Notes: generated by a model not told the origin, from the sequence alone. 64,000 nt of DNA from JAICSD01 sp963836665 (GCA_963836665.1 CAWIKL010000004.1:124001-188000); one strand, 5' to 3'; positions 34,885 to 45,975 are shown, counted from the stretch's first letter. Program-made: numbers and translations.

Positions 34885-34890
34885 TATACT
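34885..34890 (+). promoter_or_regulatory. -10 box TATACT for a leaderless transcript
   Basis: TATACT ends 7 bases before the ATG at 34898, and there is no ribosome-binding site between. Transcription would start at or next to the start codon. No consensus -35 is visible. Confidence 0.5.
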
Positions 34891-34897
34891 CCGCGCT

Positions 34898-35911
34898 ATG
34901 CGTCCGCTGATGCGTGCCGCGGCCCTCATCTCGAGTCTGTTCTGCGTCGGAGGTCTTTCGAGCACCCCTCCGCAGCAGGCTCCGTCGCCGCCACGGCCGG
35001 CGGCGCCGGTAACGGCTCCGCCCGACACGGAAATCTACCTGGCGCCGCTCACCAGTGAGAACGGCCGGATCGTCGTGGGCACACCGGCCAACATCACCAA
35101 CAATCCGGGCTATGACAACCAGCCGTATTTCACGCCCGACGGAGGAGCGATCCTGTTCACGTCGGTGCGATCGGCGCCGGGGCTGCGCGACACCCCCAAC
35201 GCGGCGCAGACCGACATCTTTCGTTACGACATCGCGTCACACGTCATCACCCCAGTGACGCAGACTCCCGAGAGCGAGTACTCACCGACGCCGATGCTCG
35301 ATGGTGTGAAAATTTCGACCGTGACGGTCGAAGCCGACGGTTCGCAACGGCTCTGGAGCATCATCCCGAGCGGTCCGAAGATCGAACGCGCCGTCCTGCT
35401 GCCGGCGGTCAAGCCCGTCGGCTATCACGCGTGGGCTGACGATCACACGCTGCTCTTGTTCATCCTCGGCGCGAGCGGCGCGCCCGCGACGCTGCAGCTC
35501 GCCGACACGCGTGGCGGCCAGGCACGCGTGATCGCCACCGATATCGGTCGATCGATTCAGCGTATGCCGGGCAGCGGGCCGGCGCGGCACATCAGCTTCG
35601 TGCAGCGCGAGCGGCGCGGCGACGCAATCCTGCTGCTGATCAAGGAATTCGATCCCGCGACCGGCAGCACGAAGACGTTGACGCCCGCCGTGGACGGCAG
35701 CCGCGAGGCGGATGTCGCGTGGACACCGGACGGCACCCTGCTGATGGTGAAAGACGACGTGCTCTACGCCTGGCGGCGCGAGGCCTCAGGCTGGAGCGCC
35801 ATAGCCGAGCTTGGACGGATGGGCTTGCATGGCGTCACCCGTCTGGCGGTAAGCTCCAGCGGTGACAAGCTGGCACTCGTCGGACTTCCGCCTGCCGCCA
35901 ACGCGCGTTGA
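34898..35911 (+). CDS. Exported TolB-like PD40 beta-propeller protein
   Basis: A 337-residue exported protein. A hydrophobic N-terminal signal is followed by a Pro/Ala-rich linker and PD40-type repeats (YFTPDGGAILFTSVRS, DVAWTPDGTLLMVKDD and RLAVSSSGDKLALVGL). These are TolB-like propeller blades. No enzyme motif is seen. It probably binds a partner or ligand in the periplasm. It is followed by a stand-alone receiver gene with its own candidate promoter. Confidence 0.75.
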   Translation: MRPLMRAAALISSLFCVGGLSSTPPQQAPSPPRPAAPVTAPPDTEIYLAPLTSENGRIVVGTPANITNNPGYDNQPYFTPDGGAILFTSVRSAPGLRDTPNAAQTDIFRYDIASHVITPVTQTPESEYSPTPMLDGVKISTVTVEADGSQRLWSIIPSGPKIERAVLLPAVKPVGYHAWADDHTLLLFILGASGAPATLQLADTRGGQARVIATDIGRSIQRMPGSGPARHISFVQRERRGDAILLLIKEFDPATGSTKTLTPAVDGSREADVAWTPDGTLLMVKDDVLYAWRREASGWSAIAELGRMGLHGVTRLAVSSSGDKLALVGLPPAANAR

Positions 35912-35927
35912 GCGCGGTAGCAGTTGG

Positions 35928-35933
35928 TATACT
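35928..35933 (+). promoter_or_regulatory. Candidate -10 box TATACT for the stand-alone receiver
   Basis: TATACT lies 18 bases before the GTG start at 35952. A TTGAGC word is upstream but with only 14 bases of spacing. A GGGAG ribosome site follows the box. Confidence 0.4.
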
Positions 35934-35951
35934 GGCTGCGGGAGTCCTTCA

Positions 35952-36359
35952 GTGTCCGTATCGACCGAGCATCCGTTGGTGTTGCTCGTGGAAGACGATC
36001 GTGACGGGCGCTTGTTGTTCGCCGAATGGCTGCGCGACGGCGGCTTTCGTGTCGAGACGGCGCACAACGGCCTGCAGGCGCTCGAGCGCGCGGTCGAGAC
36101 ACGCCCGGACGCGATTCTCACCGATCTGCACATCCCCGGCATCGATGGATACGAATTGACCCGCCGCGTCAAAAGCGATCCGCGCACGTCATCGATTCCG
36201 GTCCTCGCCGTCACCGGCTACGCGCCGTTCATACAGGATCCGTCTCGCGCCAATCGCGCCGGCTGCGACGCGATTCTTCCCAAGCCTTGCGACCCCGACG
36301 ATCTCATCACGACGCTGCACGCGCTCATCGCCGAGGCGCGCGGGCGGCGCACCGCGTGA
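35952..36359 (+). CDS. Stand-alone response-regulator receiver
   Basis: A 135-residue single-domain receiver (CheY-like). The acidic pair is in LVEDDRDG, the phospho-acceptor in AILTDLHIPGIDG, a threonine in LAVTGYA, and the lysine in LPKPCDPDD. A GTG at 35952 with GGGAG about 8 bases upstream is the best start; the frame is open further upstream but inside the previous gene. There is no output domain, so it probably signals by protein contact. A receiver relic lies just downstream. Confidence 0.85.
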   Translation: MSVSTEHPLVLLVEDDRDGRLLFAEWLRDGGFRVETAHNGLQALERAVETRPDAILTDLHIPGIDGYELTRRVKSDPRTSSIPVLAVTGYAPFIQDPSRANRAGCDAILPKPCDPDDLITTLHALIAEARGRRTA

Positions 36360-36360
36360 C

Positions 36361-36465
36361 CGCGCCGATATTCCGCCAATCGAGGCGAACGGCTGGCTGG
36401 CCAAGCCGCTCGACCTCGAACGACTGATCGAAACGATTCAGCCGTTCTGCCGCGCCGGCAGCTAG
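36361..36465 (+). pseudogene. Relic of a receiver-domain C-terminus
   Basis: In a frame different from the intact receiver, the DNA codes for PPIEANGWLAKPLDLERLIETI... then stops at 36463. This matches the last helix-strand-helix of a receiver, including the conserved lysine (AKPL), but has no N-terminal part or start. It is probably the remnant of a second receiver, perhaps a degraded duplicate of the preceding gene. Its stop overlaps the convergent L,D-transpeptidase stop inside CTAG. Confidence 0.6.
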
Positions 36466-37739
36466 CGCACCGCTCCAGCGATGGCTGGCGCGACGCCACT
36501 GGCGCCCTCCGCGGGCGACTTCAATCTGTCCACCGTCGATCGCAGTAGCGTGTCCTGCCGCGCGTCGATGTTGTAGAGATCGTCCCGGAACTGGAGGAGG
36601 CCGTCTGCGGAGACTCGGGCCGTCCAATAACCGAGGTAGACCGGCAGCGGCTCACGCAGCTTGACGGTCTTCTGCTCTCCGCCGTGCATCGCCTCGCGAA
36701 TGCGATCCGGCGTCCACTCGGGCTGGTCGCGCAAGACGTACTCGGCAAGCTGTTCGGGCTGCGCGATGCGGACGCAACCGTGGCTGAACGATCGGGTCGC
36801 CCGCGCGAACAACGACCCGGCCGGTGTGTCGTGCAGGTAGACGTTGTGCCGGTTCGGGAACATGAACTTGACCAATCCCAGCGAGTTCTTGCCGCCGGGC
36901 CGCTGGCGGAAGCGGTATTCGCCGGCGCGGCTCAAATCGATCGAGTCCGGATCGACAACGCTCCCGCTCCGGTCGAGGACATCCATGTTGGTCTTGTTCA
37001 GGAACGCGGAGTCCTTCATCGCCGACGGAATCGTCTCCTTCGAGGCGATGTCGGCGGGCACGTTCCAATAGGGCGCGAAGACCAGGTAGGTCATCTGGGC
37101 GTTGAAGATCGGCGTCGGCGTGTCTTTCTTGCCGACCACCACGCGCATCGAAAGCGGCACGGTTGCGCCGTCCCAGACCTCGAGCCGGTACTCAGGAATG
37201 TTGACGAGGACGTAACGCCGGCCGAGGTCGCGCGGCAGCCAACTCCAGCGCTCGAGATTCAACAGAATTTGATCGATGCGCCGCTCGACCGGGACGTTCA
37301 TCTGCGCGATCGTCGCCTGGGCGATTGTTCCAGTGTCGGCCACGCCATGGCGGCGCTGAAAGCGCTTGACCGCTTCCTGCAGCGCCGGCGTATAGACGGT
37401 GTCACCGTCACCGACGCTGCCAGTGTAGTCACCTGTGATCGAGAGGCGTTTGGCGAGGAGCGGGACCTGATCGCTCTCTTGTCCGGGCTTGAGCGTCAGC
37501 GAGGCCGGCAACATGGGCCAGCCCCCCTGCTCCTGAATCTCTCGATACCGACGCAAGGCATCGCGCAGGCGCGTGTACTGCGGATGCGACGGCAGGCGTT
37601 CCGCGAGCGACTCGGCGACGCGGTTACCGCTTGTGCCGACGACACCCGGCTGGCGCGCGTGCTGCTTCTCGGATCTCCCGCAGGCGGCGGCCATCGTGGC
37701 CGCCAGCACGACGGCTGTCAGCCTGCGCGCTTCCGACAT
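36462..37739 (-). CDS. L,D-transpeptidase (YcbB/LdtD-like)
   Basis: A 425-residue envelope enzyme. The N-terminal signal ends in a weak lipobox (TMAAACGR). A peptidoglycan-binding domain (LQEAVKRFQRRHGVADTG) precedes a YkuD catalytic domain with VYLHDTPAGS and the catalytic SHGCVRI cysteine motif. It forms 3-3 peptidoglycan cross-links or attaches proteins to the wall. A GGAGG ribosome site precedes ATG 37739. The length and domain order fit the YcbB type. Confidence 0.92.
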   Translation of the reverse strand: MSEARRLTAVVLAATMAAACGRSEKQHARQPGVVGTSGNRVAESLAERLPSHPQYTRLRDALRRYREIQEQGGWPMLPASLTLKPGQESDQVPLLAKRLSITGDYTGSVGDGDTVYTPALQEAVKRFQRRHGVADTGTIAQATIAQMNVPVERRIDQILLNLERWSWLPRDLGRRYVLVNIPEYRLEVWDGATVPLSMRVVVGKKDTPTPIFNAQMTYLVFAPYWNVPADIASKETIPSAMKDSAFLNKTNMDVLDRSGSVVDPDSIDLSRAGEYRFRQRPGGKNSLGLVKFMFPNRHNVYLHDTPAGSLFARATRSFSHGCVRIAQPEQLAEYVLRDQPEWTPDRIREAMHGGEQKTVKLREPLPVYLGYWTARVSADGLLQFRDDLYNIDARQDTLLRSTVDRLKSPAEGASGVAPAIAGAVR

Positions 37740-37818
37740 GCCGAACCTCCGCAGGGAGAGTCAGCAAGCGGGGTGCCTTCGAATCGGCTGACAAGTACAG
37801 ACGTAAGAGGCTACCCAT

Positions 37819-38949
37819 TTGAGCAAGATGTCGAACCGTTTGAGAGATGCGATCGGCCGCGACCAGAACATCGTTGCCGCCGGTCTTCTCCAGGATCTCG
37901 CGCTGCTGCAGCCAAGCGAGCGCAGCCGTTTCGGATACAAGCGCGCCGCCAAGGCGATCGCCGCCGCCATCGACCGGCCGATCGCCGAGCTGATCGCGGA
38001 GGGAAGCCTCCGCGACATCCCCTACGTCGGCGCAGCCAGCGAGCGCGTCGCCGCGGAACTGGTGAAGACGGGCACCTCGGCGCTCGTCGAGCGCGCCGTG
38101 ACCGCCTCACCGCGGCGCGGCGAAGTGGAGAAGCGCCGCCGCTACCGCCGCGCCTACTTGAGCCGCTACGGCATGCGCCTGGCGATGGACGCGCCGCTCG
38201 CCACGTCGGTCGTGTCGCGTGCCTCATACGCCGGCGACCTGCAGATGCATTCGACGTGGAGCGACGGCGTCGAGTCGATCGCCGACCTGGCGGAGGGCGC
38301 GATCGAGCTCGGCTGGACGCGAATCGGCGTGACCGATCATTCATATGGCCTGCCGATCGCGCGCGGGATGAGCATGGACGCGGCGCGGCGACAGCACCAC
38401 GAGGTCGACGCGCTCAATGAACGCCTCGCGGGCCGCCTCCGCGTCTACAAGGGGATCGAGGCGAACATCCTCGCCGACGGTTCCCTCGACCTGGAGGCCG
38501 ACGAGCGGGCCGTCTTCGACTACGTGATCGCCTCGCCGCACTCAGCGCTGCGCAAGGAGCACGATCAGACCGATCGCATGCTGGCCGCGGTGTCGCTGCC
38601 CGGCGTCGCCATCCTTGGTCATCCGCAAGGACGGATGTACAACAACCGCCCGGGCGTCACCGCCGACTGGCGCACGGTCTTCCGCGAAGCCGCCAAGCGC
38701 GGCGTCGCGATTGAGATCGACGGCAACTGGTACCGCCAGGACGTCGACTATGTCCTGGCCGAGGTCGCGCTCGAGGAGGGCTGCCTGTTCGCGCTCGACA
38801 GCGACGCCCACAGCATCGCCGAATTCGCGTTTACGGACTACGCCATCGCGATTGCCCGCGTTGCCGGCGTCGCCGCCGACCGCGTCGTCAATTGCTGGGA
38901 CGAGACGAAATTCAACGCGTGGCTGGAGGCGCGCTCGTCCGCCGCCTGA
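37819..38949 (+). CDS. PolX-like protein lacking the polymerase: HhH domain plus PHP phosphoesterase
   Basis: A 376-residue protein. The N-terminal ~100 residues resemble the helix-hairpin-helix DNA-binding domain of bacterial PolX (KRAAKAIAAAIDRPIAELI and DIPYVGAASERVAAELV). The C-terminal PHP domain has GDLQMHSTWSDG, GVTDHS, GIEANI, LGHPQGR and LDSDAHS, the metal-binding set of a PHP nuclease/phosphatase. The nucleotidyltransferase palm of PolX is missing. A TTG at 37819 fits an AGAGG site 9 bases upstream; ATG 37828 is the alternative. Its 3' end overlaps the convergent HMG-CoA lyase gene by 38 bases. Confidence 0.85.
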   Translation: MSKMSNRLRDAIGRDQNIVAAGLLQDLALLQPSERSRFGYKRAAKAIAAAIDRPIAELIAEGSLRDIPYVGAASERVAAELVKTGTSALVERAVTASPRRGEVEKRRRYRRAYLSRYGMRLAMDAPLATSVVSRASYAGDLQMHSTWSDGVESIADLAEGAIELGWTRIGVTDHSYGLPIARGMSMDAARRQHHEVDALNERLAGRLRVYKGIEANILADGSLDLEADERAVFDYVIASPHSALRKEHDQTDRMLAAVSLPGVAILGHPQGRMYNNRPGVTADWRTVFREAAKRGVAIEIDGNWYRQDVDYVLAEVALEEGCLFALDSDAHSIAEFAFTDYAIAIARVAGVAADRVVNCWDETKFNAWLEARSSAA

Positions 38950-39838
38950 CCGCCGTCGCGTAGCGCGACGCAAGCGCATGGCCGAGCTTCGGCTCGATGA
39001 AGCGCGACGCCGCGAGTACCCCTTCCAGCGTGACGCCCGTGGCGATGCCGTAGCCGTCGAGCATGTAGAGCAGGTCCTCGGTGGCGAGATTGCCCGTCGC
39101 CCCTGGCGCGTAGGGGCAGCCGCCCAGGCCGCCGGCGGACGCATCGAATGTGGTGACGCCGTACTGCAGCGCGGCGAGCACGTTGGCGAGCGCCATGCCG
39201 CGCGTGTCGTGAAAGTGCAGCGCGATGCGATCGAGCGGCACCCGCGGCGCGACCGCATCGAGCACGCGCGGCACCTGCGCGGGATGCGCAACGCCGATCG
39301 TGTCGCTGATCGCGACTTCGTAGGCGCCCATGTCGACGAGCGCGGCGCTGACGTCCGCGACCGCCGCGGCCGGGACTTCTCCCTCGAACGGACAGCCGAA
39401 TGCCGTCGAGACGTAGGCGCGAATGGGCAGCGCCGCCGCGCGCGCGCGGGCGCAGACGGCGGCGTAGGTGGCCAGCGACTCGGCGATCGTCTGGTTGATG
39501 TTGCGCGTGCTGAACGATTCCGAGGCCGCGGCGAAGATCGCGACTTCGTCGGCGCGCGCCGCCAGCGCGCGGTCGAGGCCCTCCAGGTTCGGGACGAGCG
39601 CGGTGTAGCGCGTCCCCTGGCGGCGGCGGATCCCGGCGAAGACGTCGGCGGCGTCCGCCATCTGCGGCACCCACTTGGGGCTGACGAACGCCGACACCTC
39701 GACGACCGAGTGCCCCGCATCGCTGAGGCGGTCGATGAAGGCAATCTTGTCGGCCGTGGCGATCGGCGCCGGCTCGTTCTGCAGACCGTCGCGCGGGCCG
39801 ACTTCGACGATCCGCACGCGAGCGGGGAGCATCTTCAT
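38912..39838 (-). CDS. liuE: Hydroxymethylglutaryl-CoA lyase
   Basis: A 308-residue HMGL-like TIM-barrel lyase that cleaves HMG-CoA to acetyl-CoA and acetoacetate in leucine breakdown. Motifs are VEVGPRDGLQNE near the N-terminus, the metal-binding FHDTRG, and the active-site cysteine loop GLGGCPYAPGATGN. ATG 39838 overlaps the biotin-carrier stop (ATGA). The residues separate it from citramalate or isopropylmalate synthases. It closes a leucine/isovalerate operon. Confidence 0.94.
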   Translation of the reverse strand: MKMLPARVRIVEVGPRDGLQNEPAPIATADKIAFIDRLSDAGHSVVEVSAFVSPKWVPQMADAADVFAGIRRRQGTRYTALVPNLEGLDRALAARADEVAIFAAASESFSTRNINQTIAESLATYAAVCARARAAALPIRAYVSTAFGCPFEGEVPAAAVADVSAALVDMGAYEVAISDTIGVAHPAQVPRVLDAVAPRVPLDRIALHFHDTRGMALANVLAALQYGVTTFDASAGGLGGCPYAPGATGNLATEDLLYMLDGYGIATGVTLEGVLAASRFIEPKLGHALASRYATAVRRRTSAPPATR

Positions 39839-40219
39839 GCGAAGTCGATCAGGCTGACATCGGGCGGCACGAGATCGCCCGGCTTGCAGTGAACAGCGCG
39901 GACCCGGCCGTCTCCGGGCGCGCGCACCGGCAGTTCCATCTTCATCGCTTCGAGCACGATCAGCGTCTGGCCGCTCTTGACGTGGTCGCCCGGCGCGACG
40001 TTGACGCTGATCACCGTTGCCGGCATCGGCGAACTGAGCGAGCCATGCGTCTGGGTCGCACGGCGGGTGCCGGCCGATTCCTCGAGGCGGAACACGTCGC
40101 CGTCGTGAAAGACCCAGGTCACGGGAGCCCGCGGCGACTGCGAACAGGCGTTGGATCCGCTCTCCATCGCGAACGAGCAGCTCGCCCGGCGCCGTGCCAC
40201 GCGTCACGGTCGCGCTCAT
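39835..40219 (-). CDS. Biotin carboxyl carrier protein, apparently frameshifted
   Basis: A small biotinyl carrier for the acyl-CoA carboxylase. The biotinyl domain is clear (VLEAMKMEL; PMPATVISVNVAPGDHV). Starting at ATG 40219, which overlaps the biotin carboxylase stop (ATGA), the protein reads MSATVTRGTAPGELLVRDGE and then loses frame near 40123-40130. Dropping one G from the GGG or CCC run there restores FHDGDVFRLEES and the biotin site, about 127 residues in all. The only in-frame alternative start, GTG 40200, gives a meaningless N-terminus. Confidence 0.82.
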
Positions 40220-41703
40220 CGCCCCCACCCGGTGACGTCGGTCCACGGATCCACGACGGGCACCCCGGCGGTCGTGGCCGGCCGGGCCGTCGTCCGCGCG
40301 AACGCGGCCGCCGCTCGCACCGCGTCGGACGGCGCTGGCACGCGCAGCAGGTCCGGCAGGTGCGCGTCGATGAAGCCAGTGTCGATGTCGCCAGAGGCGA
40401 ACGCGGGATGCCCCAGTATGGCGATCAGGAACGGGATGTTGGTTCGAACGCCCAGGACGGGAAAGTCGCGCAGCGCGGCCCGCGCCCGCGCGATCGCCGC
40501 CTCACGGCTCTCGCCCGACGCAATGAGCTTGGCGAGCATCGGATCGTACTGCACCGGCACCTCGCCCCCCTGCTCGACGCCGCTGTCGACACGGATGCCG
40601 GGGCCGGACGGCTCGCGGTAGAGCAGCAGCGGACCGGCCTGTGGCAGAAACCCCGCGCCGGGATCCTCCGCGTAGACGCGGCATTCGATGGCGTGTCCAC
40701 GCTGGGAGAGATCGTCCTGGCGCCACGGCAGCGTGCCGCCGGCCGCGACGTGGAGCTGCGCTCGCACGAGATCGGTGCCGGTCACCGCTTCGGTGACCGG
40801 ATGCTCGACCTGCAGCCGCGTGTTCATCTCGAGGAAATAAAAGTGCGCCGCGTCCCCGCGTCCCTCGACCAGGAACTCGATCGTGCCCGCGTTCCGGTAG
40901 CCGCACGCCGTGGCCGCCGCAACGGCGGCCTCACCCATGCGCGCGCGCAGCCCGGGCGTGAGGGCCGGCGACGGGCTTTCCTCGATGACTTTCTGATGCC
41001 GGCGCTGCACCGAGCACTCGCGCTCGAACAGGTGCACGGCGTGGCCATGCCCGTCGGCGAAAACCTGGATTTCGACGTGGCGCGGCCGCTCGACGAGGCG
41101 TTCGACGTAGAGCGTACCGTCGCCGAACGCAGCCTGTGCCTCGCGGCGTGCCGCCGGTATCGCCTCGGCCAGGGAGGCCGCGTCGCGCGCGATCCGCATG
41201 CCCTTGCCGCCGCCACCCGCCGACGCTTTGACCAGGACGGGGAAGCCGATGTCCTGCCCGGCTGCGGCGATACCCGCGTCGGCTTGATCGGCCGGCGTCC
41301 GTCCGGGCACCACGGGCACGCCTGCGCGCTCCATCAGTTGCCGCGCGCCGATCTTCGATCCCATCGCCTCGATCGCGGCGGCCGGCGGGCCGACAAAGAC
41401 GAGATCCACCGCCTCGCACGCGCGCGCGAACGCCGCGCGTTCTGAGAGGAAGCCGTAACCCGGATGGACTGCGTCGGCGCCGGAGCGGCGCGCGGCGTCG
41501 ACGATCGCCGCGACGTTCAGGTAGCTCTCGGCCGGCGCGGCCGGGCCGACGCGGACCGCGAAGTCCGCCGCGCGCACGTGAGGCGCCGATGCGTCCGGAT
41601 CGGAAAAGACCGCGACCGTCTCGATATGCAGCTCCCGGCAGGCACGCACGATCCGCAGCGCGATTTCGCCGCGGTTGGCGATCAGGAGCCGCCGGATAGC
41701 CAT
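40216..41703 (-). CDS. Biotin carboxylase subunit of an acyl-CoA (3-methylcrotonyl-CoA) carboxylase
   Basis: A 495-residue biotin carboxylase. The N-terminus MAIRRLLIANRGEIALRIVR, an ATP-grasp domain with GGGGKGMRI, and the CECSVQRRHQKVIEE-like region (ERECSVQRRHQKVIEES) are diagnostic, as is the EMNTRLQVEHPVTE motif. It carboxylates biotin on the adjacent carrier. In most MccA proteins the carrier is fused; here it is a separate, overlapping gene. Context with liuB, liuC and liuE points to methylcrotonyl-CoA. It overlaps the hydratase gene upstream by 22 bases. Confidence 0.93.
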   Translation of the reverse strand: MAIRRLLIANRGEIALRIVRACRELHIETVAVFSDPDASAPHVRAADFAVRVGPAAPAESYLNVAAIVDAARRSGADAVHPGYGFLSERAAFARACEAVDLVFVGPPAAAIEAMGSKIGARQLMERAGVPVVPGRTPADQADAGIAAAGQDIGFPVLVKASAGGGGKGMRIARDAASLAEAIPAARREAQAAFGDGTLYVERLVERPRHVEIQVFADGHGHAVHLFERECSVQRRHQKVIEESPSPALTPGLRARMGEAAVAAATACGYRNAGTIEFLVEGRGDAAHFYFLEMNTRLQVEHPVTEAVTGTDLVRAQLHVAAGGTLPWRQDDLSQRGHAIECRVYAEDPGAGFLPQAGPLLLYREPSGPGIRVDSGVEQGGEVPVQYDPMLAKLIASGESREAAIARARAALRDFPVLGVRTNIPFLIAILGHPAFASGDIDTGFIDAHLPDLLRVPAPSDAVRAAAAFARTTARPATTAGVPVVDPWTDVTGWGR

Positions 41704-42467
41704 GATGGGGACCGTTTGTCGAGGAAGGCGCGCATGCCGTCCTGGCCTTCGGGAGAGACGCGCCGATCCGCGATCGCGCCGGCCGTCAGGGCGGTCGCGG
41801 TCGCGCGATCGGGAGCCGCCGCGACCTCCGCGATCAGCGCCTTCGCCGCGGCGACCGCTTGCGGCGCCGACGTGAGGAGGTCGTTGACATACTTGCCAAC
41901 CATGCGATCGAGCTCTTCGTCTTCGCCGACCGCGTGCACCAGCCCGATCTCGCGCGCGCGCCCGGCTGTGAAACGGGCGCCGGTCAGGAACAGCTCGCGC
42001 GCCGCCGACCTCCCGATCTTCGCCAGTGCGTAGGGAGAAATGACCGCGGGCATAATCCCGAGCTTGACCTCAGTGAAGCCGAAGATCGTGTCTTGGGCCG
42101 CGACCACGATGTCGCAGACGGCGGCAAGACCGACGCCGCCGCCCAGTGCCGCTCCGTGCACGCGGCCGATGAGCGGGATGGGCAGGCGATCGAGCGCGTC
42201 GAACATCGCCGCCATCGCGCGGGCATCGCCGACGTTCTCGTCGCGCGTGTAGGCGACCATCTTCGACATCCAGGTCAGGTCGGCGCCGGCGCAGAATGCC
42301 TTGCCCGAGCCCGACAGCACGGCCACGCGTGTCGGGCCGTCGGCGCGCACCGATAACGCCCACTCGGTCAGCCGCGCGATCAGTTCCTCGTTGAACGCGT
42401 TGCGCACGTCGGGTCGGTTGAGCGTGACGTGCACGACCAGACCCCGCGTCTCAATCAGTAGCGACAT
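41682..42467 (-). CDS. liuC: Methylglutaconyl-CoA hydratase (enoyl-CoA hydratase family)
   Basis: A 261-residue crotonase-fold enzyme. It has the AUH/LiuC signature: the first crotonase glutamate is replaced (ALGGGVGLAAVCD) and the second is kept in GFTEVKLGIMPAVISPYAL. This hydrates methylglutaconyl-CoA to HMG-CoA in leucine degradation. ATG 42467 lies 14 bases after the carboxyltransferase stop. The gene runs between carboxyltransferase and biotin carboxylase, as in other liu operons. Confidence 0.92.
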   Translation of the reverse strand: MSLLIETRGLVVHVTLNRPDVRNAFNEELIARLTEWALSVRADGPTRVAVLSGSGKAFCAGADLTWMSKMVAYTRDENVGDARAMAAMFDALDRLPIPLIGRVHGAALGGGVGLAAVCDIVVAAQDTIFGFTEVKLGIMPAVISPYALAKIGRSAARELFLTGARFTAGRAREIGLVHAVGEDEELDRMVGKYVNDLLTSAPQAVAAAKALIAEVAAAPDRATATALTAGAIADRRVSPEGQDGMRAFLDKRSPSWLSGGS

Positions 42468-42480
42468 AGCCCCATTCCCA

Positions 42481-44087
<1,607 letters not shown>

Positions 44088-44088
<1 letters not shown>

Positions 44089-44108
44089 CAGATGGATGCG
44101 TGCGACAT
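44088..44108 (-). other. Leaderless mini-ORF coupled to liuB (MSHASI)
   Basis: A six-codon frame, ATG to TGA, whose stop overlaps the liuB ATG as TGATG. A perfect TATAAT lies exactly 6 bases upstream, so the mRNA would begin at or near this AUG. liuB itself has no recognisable Shine-Dalgarno sequence. The mini-ORF may load ribosomes that then re-initiate on liuB. It contains no leucine codons. It could also be chance. Confidence 0.4.
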
Positions 44109-44114
44109 GCGGGA

Positions 44115-44142
44115 ATTATAGCCGTGACTGGATTTTGAACAA
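44115..44142 (-). promoter_or_regulatory. Sigma70-type promoter of the leucine-degradation operon
   Basis: The minus strand carries TTGTTC (44137-44142), a 16-base spacer, and a perfect TATAAT (44115-44120). The predicted start is about 44108. It lies back to back with the candidate promoter of the sigma54 activator gene. Confidence 0.6.
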
Positions 44143-44153
44143 ATGTCTGGTAA

Positions 44154-44182
44154 TTGGTCAGAGCCTTGTGGTTGTGTATATA
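44154..44182 (+). promoter_or_regulatory. Candidate promoter for the NtrC-family regulator
   Basis: TTGGTC at 44154-44159, a 17-base spacer and TATATA at 44177-44182. The ATG follows only 12 bases later with GAGGG between, so the leader would be very short. Confidence 0.35.
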
Positions 44183-44194
44183 TTCGAGGGTGGT

Positions 44195-45601
<1,407 letters not shown>

Positions 45602-45714
45602 AGGGAATCGATCACCCGATCACCCGATTCTTCTCTTTGGCATACGGATTGATACATCCTCATCGATGAGAGCCGCGCGGCGAGAGTCGCGTTGCCAGGG
45701 TGAAGGAGGAAGAC
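45602..45714 (+). promoter_or_regulatory. Intergenic region with sigma54-like element, 8-bp repeat and palindrome
   Basis: After the regulator stop come two GATCACCC words flanked by GAATC/GATTC. At 45637-45653 TTGGCAT-N5-TTGAT matches the -24/-12 spacing of sigma54 promoters but has GA instead of GC at -12. A perfect 12-bp palindrome CTCATCGATGAG lies at 45659-45670, near the expected transcription start. AAGGAGGA precedes the next start. Confidence 0.4.
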
Positions 45715-45966
45715 GTGGACGAACGATCCCGTGTATTGGCCGCCACCGTGCTTGGTGCGGTTGCTGGTGGTGTGTGGGGCTGGCTCTACCTGACTGCGAA
45801 TGGCCGGCGCATGCGTAGCCAGATCGAACCCAAGCTCGACGATTTCATGCGCGAGCTCCAGAACGTGCGTGGCACGGTCCAGAAGGCGCGCTCGGCGGCG
45901 AACGAGGGCTGGCAGTCGCTCAACGAAATGGCGGGCACGACGGCGCAGGGGCGCTGGTCGGCCTAG
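45715..45966 (+). CDS. Small YtxH-like membrane protein
   Basis: An 83-residue protein with one N-terminal transmembrane segment (VLAATVLGAVAGGVWGWLYL) followed by a charged amphipathic helix. The hydrophobic Gly/Ala start and short charged tail resemble YtxH stress proteins. The GTG at 45715 is chosen because AAGGAGGA lies just upstream; a GTG at 45700 is inside that site. It begins a five-gene run after the sigma54 regulator. Function is unknown beyond a probable envelope/stress role. Confidence 0.7.
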   Translation: MDERSRVLAATVLGAVAGGVWGWLYLTANGRRMRSQIEPKLDDFMRELQNVRGTVQKARSAANEGWQSLNEMAGTTAQGRWSA

Positions 45967-45975
45967 GGGGACAGC

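Noticed and set aside
36684..38420. Long plus-strand frame across the L,D-transpeptidase and PolX-like gene (578 codons)
   Set aside because: It is antisense to the transpeptidase and out of frame with the PHP protein.
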